Shown here piece by piece: positions 57,279-64,000 of a stretch of DNA of 64,000 nt (positions are counted from its first letter, which is position 1; each line of letters begins with the position of its first letter). The notes below the pieces were generated by a model, which made no database searches, was not told the origin of the DNA, and worked only from the letters and a program-made list of their open reading frames with translations. Both the position numbers and the translations under genes were made by a program. This DNA is from Pomphorhynchus laevis (taxonomy: Eukaryota; Acanthocephala; Palaeacanthocephala; Echinorhynchida; Pomphorhynchidae), in contig WNNJ02000639.1 in the NCBI GenBank assembly GCA_012934845.2, positions 21,009-85,008 on the forward strand. The letters are read 5' to 3'.

Positions 57279-57345
<67 letters not shown>
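57120..57345 (-). mobile_element. Naiad-type PLE RT piece with TA microsatellite
   Basis: aatggaacaccttttatttg and ggataggcgttataattatt-like blocks match 20395-20555. The copy ends in a long (TA)n run at about 57281-57345, where the next PLE has inserted. Confidence 0.7.
57281..57345. repeat. (TA)n microsatellite
   Basis: About 32 uninterrupted ta dinucleotides. Naiad copies without this expansion read ataacatatatatgtatat here, so the run grew from element sequence. Confidence 0.95.
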
Positions 57346-57348
<3 letters not shown>

Positions 57349-57359
57349 AGGATTAGTCA

Positions 57360-58836
57360 AATCGGCGTTGCTCGAGATTGTCGTGATGACAATTCTTTCA
57401 AAATATTAATAGATTTTCAAATCGAGCAAACGAAAAATGTAATTTGTTATTAGCAAATAGCTTTCGGGAATTCCCCTTCTTCAGTTTACAAATTATTATC
57501 AGTGCTACTCACAATAGTTTCCGCTTACACTTATATTGTACATTGTACACGAAAGAAGCAAACATAAAATCAGAAGACAGAACAACAGGAAAGTACGATG
57601 TCACAGTTTGAAACCGTGTTCAGTGTTTAAACTTTTGTCGGTCATGAGCTGACCTATCCAAAATTGCTCTACTTTCCTGCGGTCGTAGTTGTCACTAACG
57701 GCTGTGATTAATGTTGTGACCATATTATGATTTGGATTTTCTATCATATGTCTGACAGCTCCGTCGTTATTTAAGCGTACAGCTGTTAGGTCTGCCCTTC
57801 GGTTGTTGGCCCTGATGTTGAACGATGATCCTGTTTGACCTACATATTGGGCGGGACAGCATACACACTCGTGTATATACACTGTGCCTTTTGTCTGGCA
57901 TGTTAATTCACCTTTTACTCTATACATCGTGTTTGTGATTGAGCTTTTAAATGTGGTTGTGCTTTTCATTTGGCGACAGCATTTGCAGCGTGCACGACCA
58001 CATGCTCCACTGATGTTGCCTGTTATTCTGTTTGTTTTCCGAGTTGGAGCGACAATATTGTGAATTGATAGTCCTCCTTTGAATCCGATGCGTGGTCTAA
58101 GGATGATCCGTTGTTGGTCAGCTGACAAATTATTGACAGCACTGTTCATATCCTTCTGAATGCGTATTATTGCTGGATGGAAGGTGACAGCATAATTGAA
58201 TATGTTGTCATTCCTCTGTGTTCTTTCGCGAATATTTAAAAGATTGTGACGTTGCATCGCTGAAACTTCTCGGTACTGCCTCTCGACTAGTCTATCCGAG
58301 TACCCTCTTTCCATAAACTCTTTACGCATATTTGATGAGTTTCTCAGAAATTCACTATTAGTAGAGCATATTTTCTTTGCTCGGATCATTTCGTTCCGAA
58401 TTAGTAGTCGCTTTACTTTAGGAGCGTGAGCACTGCTGGCGTGTATAAGAGATCTCGTACCTTCGAATTTCGTGTGCATAGTCGTCTGCCATAGTCCATG
58501 AGTGTCGACATATATATCCACATCGAGAAATGCGACCCGTCCGTTATTTGGTTCAGTAATAGTGAACTTTAATTCACTGAATTTGTTGAGAGCCTCGATA
58601 AACATGTCCAACTTTGTTCTGCCATGTTTCCAAATCAAAAATATGTCATCGACATATCTCATCCACGTCGACGGTTTGAATTCTTGTGTGGAGAAGAAGG
58701 CTTCTTCAATGCTCGCGACGTATAGACCTGCATATGCTGGAGCAACAGGGCTACCCATTGCAGTGCCTTCCATCTGCTTGTATATATCACCTTGAAACTC
58801 AAGTATGTTTGACCGAAGTAAGGTTGCTTCGGTCAA
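57360..58836 (-). mobile_element. C-terminal-endonuclease PLE, 3' half, long open frame
   Basis: Open for 411 codons (57601-58836). RT motif B QMEGTAMGSPVAPAYAGLYV, motif C WMRYVDDIFLIWKHG, then FTITEPNNGRVAFLDVDIYV, and at the end TVYIHECVCCPAQYVGQTGS (GIY-YIG), RRKVEQFWIGQLM and LNTEHGFKL. Its 3' untranslated region runs to about 57360 and holds a hammerhead-like motif. The element is 5'-truncated inside the RT, at a small hairpin (gtttgaccgaag / cttcggtcaaac, 58808-58838), but the remaining frame is whole, so it is fairly young. It is inserted in a Naiad copy. Confidence 0.85.
57441..57496 (-). ncRNA. Type I hammerhead-like motif in the PLE 3' region
   Basis: Minus strand: AATTTGT (stem I), AAA, core CTGAAGA, an extra A, stem II GGG-GAATT-CCC, GAA, stem III AGC-TATTT-GCT, then A as cleavage base, TA, ACAAATT closing stem I. 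Core bases fit CUGANGA and GAA. The unpaired A at the base of stem II and weak pairing next to the core make activity uncertain. Small type I hammerheads with a tiny stem III are known in PLEs. Confidence 0.5.
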
Positions 58837-58844
58837 ACATATCA

Positions 58845-59645
58845 GGTTTCATATATCAGGTTTCGGCCCCTAACTCCTCTACCCAACATAGCAGCGGAGC
58901 CAAATACATGCTAATGATGCATTTCCTCTGATAAAACTATTTAGTATCTTATTCTAATACAAAGTATATTATTTATTATCCATCCATAAAAATTTGCCAC
59001 TTAGAGTTTAAATTTATTCTTTATATTATTGTGTTGATTTATATATTTTACTATTTCTGCTTGATGTTATTTTTATAGTAACCTAGTTTAAAATATGTAT
59101 CTATTAAATTATTTAAATGATTTTGAAGAAAGCCAATATCATTACATATTGTTGCAAATCTTAAAATTTCATTATTTAATGTATTATATTTTATATTATA
59201 TGGTATGCATGAATGCTTATGCAAAAATATGTTTCTTGTAAATTTAAATATGTCATCTTTACGATATAAATTAATAGTAGTTTTAGTAAATGTTAATTTA
59301 ATGTTCATATCTAGATATACACCTTCTTTATCATTAATATTCGTTTTTTAAGAATAAGGCTTTCTGGGTAAATGTGTTCACCAATTGAAAAAAATTATTA
59401 GAATTAAATACACATATTTCATCAATGTATCGAAACATATATTTCATATTTTTATATAGTTTAGATTTAGTTCTTACACAATTATGAGTAAATTCCTATT
59501 CTATAAAGCTAAAAACAAGTCAGCTATAATTGGGCTACTATTACCACCCATTGGAACACCTTTACTTGTCTAAATATAGATGTCCATACTTTTAAATAAT
59601 TTTGATTTATCAAAATATTAAAGGATTCTATTAATTCAATTTTAT
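58845..59645 (-). mobile_element. Naiad-type PLE 3' end, interrupted by the next insertion
   Basis: The minus tail (atcaggtttcggcccctaac to attatttattatccatcca) is followed by RT C-terminal coding (59051-59308, INLYRKDDIFKFTRNIFLHK) and further RT to 59645. The same copy resumes at 63986. It is broken. Confidence 0.8.
59634..59645. repeat. Left target-site duplication of the LINE plus ubiquilin insertion
   Basis: attcaattttat, repeated exactly at 63974-63985. The uninterrupted Naiad at 20461-20500 has this 12-mer once, flanked by the same sequences, so it is a true duplication. Confidence 0.88.
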
Positions 59646-59686
59646 AATACCTTCTTAAAATTAACATCAATTAAAACTATAGTCAA

Positions 59687-61090
59687 TCAATCAAAATCTT
59701 CATTACGTTCCACAGCCATTTTTGCGTCCCCCATAGATGCAGCAAGCTCTTCCAGATTAGTATCACGGCTATGGAATCCCAATGTCTGCATTTGTACAAG
59801 TTCGGATGCATAAAGATGTTCTTGAGTTTGGTTTGGTTGTTGATTTGTCGGCTGATGTTGCTGGAGATGAAGACGATCTAATGGTTGAAACAACGAAGCA
59901 GTATAATCTTGATTTGAGTATTGTAAATTTTGAAATACTGTTGTTGCATAAGCTGTTTGTCTATTGCTTGGTGATCGAAAAGAATCCACATCAGATGAAG
60001 TAGGTTGACTATTCATTTGATTATCGACTAGACCGCTTATATTTGAAGATATCAACTGTGAATATACTTGTGGGGATGTGTCCCTAAGACGAATTAGATT
60101 CTTTAGAATTTGTACAATCGTCCTCAATGCTCGAGTATTTGTGCATAGAGCACAAATTTCAGGTATTGGCCACTGACTCATAAACTCATGAATTACACGA
60201 TGTACTTGTTCTCTTTGTCCTTCGTCCTGTATAAATTCATATGTACGCAGCAGATTAAGAAGAATCTTAAGCAGATTAAGTAGAATACCAGGATCGCAAA
60301 GAGAATTATTCATATTTGGGTTAAAACTGGATGCCCGCAACATGTCGAATAACATGAGAGGATTTTCAGCATCGACTACTAATAATTGTTGAGGGTTCAT
60401 CGTAGAATACCGATTAGTGTTTTCGCTTGACGTAGATTGCAAAAGCGACTCTAAACGGTTTGAATTAGATACATATGAACTAGACGAATCGATTTGAAAT
60501 GTAGTATTCTGAGATGCCACCGGGTTTGGCAGGAGGTTTGTATTTTCAGTTCCTACTTGACTAGTGTTAGCTGTACCAGATGAACTAGAATAAGTATTCA
60601 GAGGGTTATCGCCAAACTGCTCATGTGCCACATTAAGCATTGGTTCTTGAAAATCGCGATAAATTCTCTGTCGAACTTTATATCCGCTCGGTAATCTCTC
60701 AAGGTTAATCAGGGCTCTGTCATGGTTTCTCGTAATTTCCTGTATAGTTGTAGGAATACGAATCATTTCCATTGTTTGACACATTAAATCCGGATTGTTA
60801 ACGAATTGTGAAACCTCGTGGTTCTGCTCCCTCACTCTTTGCATTTGTGGATTGTTAAGCTTAATTGAACTAAGCAATGCAGGATTACTCATAAGTCTTT
60901 GAGCCAAATTATTACTTAGAAGGTTTTGAACTGCATGTGGATTTGTCTGAATAGTGCCAAAAATATTTTGTTGTATTTCAGTACAATTTGAATTTCCAAA
61001 TGGAAGGTTCAAAAATGGTGCAAGTGTTAATCTGGATAATGTTGCAGTTCCATAGGTATGTTGATCAATATTCGGTTGAAGCGATATCAA
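59687..61090 (-). CDS. Ubiquilin-like frame (STI1 repeats and UBA), lacking the ubiquitin-like domain
   Basis: 467 codons with no stop, open from 61096 (first usable start is TTG at 61090). The peptide has GNSNCTEIQQNIF, then STI1 repeats: NPHAVQNLLSNNLAQRLMS, NPALLSSIKLNNPQMQRV, VNNPDLMCQTMEMIRIP, NHDRALINLERLPSGY and YRDFQEPMLNVAHEQFGDNP, all ubiquilin hallmarks. A diverged middle follows and a C-terminal UBA, ELVQMQTLGFHSRDTNLEEL. Ubiquilins shuttle ubiquitylated clients to the proteasome; the UBL that binds the proteasome is missing here. It overlaps the LINE stop by 4 bases and has no introns. Either a 5'-truncated retrocopy fused to a LINE, or a module the LINE carries. The long open frame despite divergence argues against simple neutral decay. 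Confidence 0.85.
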   Translation of the reverse strand: MISLQPNIDQHTYGTATLSRLTLAPFLNLPFGNSNCTEIQQNIFGTIQTNPHAVQNLLSNNLAQRLMSNPALLSSIKLNNPQMQRVREQNHEVSQFVNNPDLMCQTMEMIRIPTTIQEITRNHDRALINLERLPSGYKVRQRIYRDFQEPMLNVAHEQFGDNPLNTYSSSSGTANTSQVGTENTNLLPNPVASQNTTFQIDSSSSYVSNSNRLESLLQSTSSENTNRYSTMNPQQLLVVDAENPLMLFDMLRASSFNPNMNNSLCDPGILLNLLKILLNLLRTYEFIQDEGQREQVHRVIHEFMSQWPIPEICALCTNTRALRTIVQILKNLIRLRDTSPQVYSQLISSNISGLVDNQMNSQPTSSDVDSFRSPSNRQTAYATTVFQNLQYSNQDYTASLFQPLDRLHLQQHQPTNQQPNQTQEHLYASELVQMQTLGFHSRDTNLEELAASMGDAKMAVERNEDFD

Positions 61091-63973
61091 CCCTCCTTAA
61101 TTGTTGGTGATTGCTGAAGTGACAAAGAAGCATTATTTGATTGTTTAGATGTTGAGTGATATGCCGAAGGTCGTCGTGGAGACATGAGTTGCAGGACAGG
61201 CATGTCAACCTCAGAATGGTCGCCTTTGACGACGGAAGCTGACCGAATATTGGAGTCATGAACTATCTCAACTGACTGGGCCTCGGGCTGTGCAAGGTTG
61301 CTCAAAGAAAAGAGTCGCGGAGATGGGTCGTCACAAAATCCAAGACTTTTCTCTAGTAAGGGTTGGCCCATCTCGTCAAGACTTTTGAGGATCGCTTTAG
61401 CATTTCCTCTCATCAGTGCGACGGACAAGCGCTGAAATAACTGACCCGCTGTGCTACAATACGGGGTACCGTTTCTACATGACATAGAACGAGCAATGAA
61501 ACGAATTAGCTTTTCCCCTTGGGGGTTCCATCCTCCGTAAGTTTCAACAACTGCTGCCGTAAAACTGTATCCATTCTCCTCTAATTTGCGTTTATATTTC
61601 CTTTCCTTGACACAGGTGGCATACTTGCTTGCGGCATAGCCAGGGATCTCAGAAGCCATGGAAATATAAGCATTTTGTTGAGGGTTAGTTACGGCAAAAT
61701 CAACTGCTAAAGGAGGGTCCTTATAAAATAGAATGTCCGCCGGTCTCTCTCGCAAACCACGAATAAGGTTGGGTACCTCCTTTGCCACCCTCAATCCAGC
61801 AGAAACCGCTGCTTGAAAGACTGTATCCCTCAAGCTATCATGTCGAATTCCAGGGTGGCCTCCAAACTGACATGTTAAGGCGTGAAGCCGAATTTGTCTG
61901 CCATCCTAAGGCAGCGTCTGCATCGATAATCACTGTTCCAGAGAGACAACCCTAACCAAAGACGTAGTAGCACAACGAATTCATTTGGTGCCAAGTTCAT
62001 ATGTGTGGCTTTGCTAGGGACGGCCTGTAACCAAGCACACGCGTGTGGGCATGAAACTGCCAATAATCGGGCAGTATTGAAGCGATCGGCATTCTCCAAT
62101 AGCCTGCTGCGCGACACTTCGTCAATGTGACAAGATAATCCTCGTTGATTTGTTTGCGGATTGCCTACATGTTGCGGAATAATAGATTTAACGAATTCGT
62201 ACCCAGGGAAAGTTAAAGGGTCAAGATTTAATTGGCTAGCGACAGTGTCTACACTAGACAGGAAGGCTGCCTGAGAGTGTTGGAAGCAGCTTCGAAGGCC
62301 CAGTCCTCCCATCTTCAGCGGTAAGCAAGCTTGCATCCACGCCCACTTATCGGGTTGAATAGAAGTGATATTGCTAAAACACTTCAATATCAAGCGGTCG
62401 AACAAACGGAAATACTCTTCGGCGAAGGCGGGGTCTATAGTGCGCATTAAATGGTTTACCCGTGGAGCGGATGCGCAGCTACGAAGCAGGATGAAAGCAA
62501 CTTGTGGGTCAGGGAGATTTTCGAGCGAGTCCAGAGTTTGACGCAGGGATGGTAGAACAACATCGACAAGGTATCCCGAACAATGTTCCTTAGACCCGAT
62601 GGGACTTCCAAGAATTGTAAAGTTTTTTTGTGGTGTTGACCAATGTGATCCATGGGCATCTGTTCTTTATCAAGTCGACCTTGTCTTCCCTACCAATTAC
62701 TTCGGTTTTTTTCCAGTTAATAGACAGTCCAATCGCAGGAAAATTAGCAGCAAGACGAGCCAGAGCCTCGCCCACCGCAATAGGAGTACCGCCGATTATT
62801 CCGTCGTCGAGGTACCACCTATTTAAGCTGACACCTTCAATCTCCGATATCTGGACCACAATCGGATCAATCGCCAGGCAAAATAGAACTGGACCAAGAG
62901 GATCTCCTTGTTGTACCCCTCTTCGAGACTGAAGAGGTTTCAGGCTACCGAACCGAAGGCTTGAGGTAGTGCCGTAGCACCATGATGTCCAACGACTAAT
63001 TTCTGGAAAATTCTTAGCGATCGCGTTGACGAAGGAATCCCGGTTCAGCGTGTTAAAAGCATTAGCCAAGTCGATTTTAGCCCAAACCCAATTAACATTT
63101 TGATCATGAAGTTGTTGTAGCCGACGTGCTTGATGTACTATCTGTTCCATTCCGTTTGGCGTCGCTACACCGAGCTGGTGCGGATGGAGGGATTCGGCAA
63201 ATCGCTGTCGAAGTTTGGAGCAAATACACTTAGCGCAAAGACGACGTAATGTCTCCCCAATGGCAATGGGGCGGATCCCTCCATCTGGTTTGTTCAATGC
63301 CATGAGATTAGCACCGGCGACAAAGGGCACGAGGTCGTTCGGGAGAGTACCAGCGATCATGTTGTTGACTAGTGATGTTAGGCGTTGAAGCAAAACCCCG
63401 TGATCTACCGACAGCATATCTCGAATATGTTCTGCCCTCAAACCTAAACAGCCAGGAGAGGAAGAGGGTGGGAATGATGATACTGCGGCCTCAACTATGT
63501 CTGAGTCAACCGACAAGGGGGTATTCAAAGATAGCTGTCCAGGACTTTGGAGAACATCATGTAAGGGGTGTAGCTCTGTCAGTTTACCGCGTAAAGATTC
63601 TGAAAATTCGCATGCACTATTCGACGTAAGGCGGCGCATCGCTTTTCCGAAATTGCCATTTCTCGCCAATTCGATGACTTCCATAAATTCATTTTTCTTA
63701 TCATTAGTTCCTCTGAATTTCCTGGATGATCGAAGCCCCGAAGAGGAAAGGCAATCACGCTCTCTTCCATTTTCGAATTTGTCTATAAGCGCGTTGATAT
63801 TAGATCTAGTGTTGTCTCCGGCATGGTGCCGACCTGAGGAAGTCTGTAGGCATAGCTTCGGAAAGCACAGCAAACGCTCCCAATCGTTGGATGAATTTGA
63901 GCACAATGCCTCTAGAATTAAAGAGGAAAAAACATTGGCAACTCGGCGGCGAAGATTCCAAGGAATGCGCTTG
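61087..63973 (-). mobile_element. RLE-type LINE (RT, zinc knuckle, restriction-like endonuclease), 5'-truncated
   Basis: Minus-strand order: WERLLCFPKLCLQ (63860); LNKPDGGIRPIAIGETLRRL; HQLGVATPNGMEQIVHQARR; motif A VWAKIDLANAFNTLNR; motif B RRGVQQGDPLGPVLFCLAI; motif C NRWYLDDGIIGG (YLDD in place of YADD); GLSINWKKTEVIG. Then follow LPLKMGGLGLRSC, a knuckle YRCRRCLRM...CQFGGHPGIRHD, and the endonuclease RPADILF, LAVDFAVTNP, KERKYKRKLEENGYSF, VVETYGGWNPQGE. It ends with a low-complexity S/Q-rich tail and TGA at 61087. At least three frame changes (about 62600-62650, 62470-62500 and 61835-61875) disable it. RPIAIG, YLDD and this endonuclease recall Utopia-like or related RLE clades; the clade needs a tree. 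Confidence 0.85.
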
Positions 63974-64000
63974 ATTCAATTTTATCCATATATTTATATT
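63974..64000 (-). mobile_element. Resumption of the interrupted Naiad copy
   Basis: The right target-site duplication attcaattttat (63974-63985) then ccatatatttatatt, exactly what follows this 12-mer at 20488-20510. Confidence 0.85.

Larger units (their letters stand above)
59646..63973 (-). mobile_element. 4.3-kb insertion: RLE LINE followed by a ubiquilin-like frame
   Basis: The whole interval lies between perfect 12-bp duplications inside a Naiad copy. On the minus strand it starts in mid-coding (KRIPWNLRRRVANVFSSL), a 5' truncation, and ends 41 bases after the ubiquilin-like stop. The short end (59646-59686) contains attaacatcaattaaaact, also found in Naiad coding sequence, but no poly(A). 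One duplication around both parts says they arrived together in one insertion. Confidence 0.75.

Overview
This window looks like AT-rich nuclear DNA of an invertebrate, most likely a nematode. The main reason is a split homeobox gene on the minus strand (1489-7168). Its homeodomain and C-terminal tail fit the UNC-42/Prop1 paired-class family, and its introns end in short T-rich TTTTCAG or TTTTAG acceptors. The only other plausible host exon is an EF-hand (calmodulin superfamily) exon at 36687-37055. I saw no tRNA, rRNA or bacterial-type operons. The family calls rest on reading motifs by eye.

Most of the remainder is retroelement debris. The dominant family is a Penelope-like element (PLE) whose GIY-YIG endonuclease lies upstream of the reverse transcriptase, as in the Naiad clade. 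A long decayed copy lies at 20110-22560. Other coding pieces lie at 14950-15240, 30985-31300, 38757-39745, 40640-43560, 44366-44915, 54480-54895, 57120-57345 and 58980-59645. Its roughly 280-400 bp 3' tail, ending near ACGTAGACTCAGTTAGCTGATTTGAT, is scattered in more than 25 copies in both orientations. A second PLE type with a C-terminal GIY-YIG is present at 35960-36360, 44090-44365, 45616-47010 and 57360-58836. LINEs are of three kinds: an intact-looking RTE-type element with an 11-bp target duplication (50085-53258), CR1/Jockey-like fragments (9215-9785, 23639-24751, 29735-29935, 32040-32300, 42090-42590), and restriction-like-endonuclease (RLE) LINEs (13190-13645, 14476-14852, 16045-16435, 33249-34800, 53325-53630, 61087-63973). 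A tRNA-like SINE family occurs as inverted pairs (4155-4509, 54885-56645).

Three things stand out. (1) At 59646-63973 a 4.3-kb insertion with a perfect 12-bp target duplication sits inside a PLE. It carries a 5'-truncated RLE LINE followed, on the same strand and almost to the insertion's 3' end, by a 467-codon open frame that is clearly ubiquilin-derived (STI1 repeats and a UBA domain). (2) At 53325-54052 the C-terminal end of another RLE-LINE copy is followed by an OTU-type deubiquitinase-like frame, so two LINE ends adjoin ubiquitin-system sequences. (3) At 28589-28665 the minus strand holds a textbook type III hammerhead ribozyme. A decayed copy lies at 10907-10983, a half-decayed copy faces it at 28802-28876, and a 258-bp tandem array lies next door. 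This suggests a small ribozyme-bearing (retrozyme-like) element.

Layout: 1-7.2 kb homeobox gene; 7.2-20 kb PLE tails, ribozyme relic and LINE pieces; 20-25 kb Naiad body and a LINE; 25-30 kb AT-rich DNA, then the ribozyme and satellite block; 30-35 kb palindrome and RLE LINE; 35-37 kb PLE and EF-hand exon; 37-50 kb nested PLE mosaic; 50-54 kb RTE LINE and OTU frame; 54-57 kb SINE pairs; 57-64 kb nested PLE, ubiquilin-like frame and RLE LINE.
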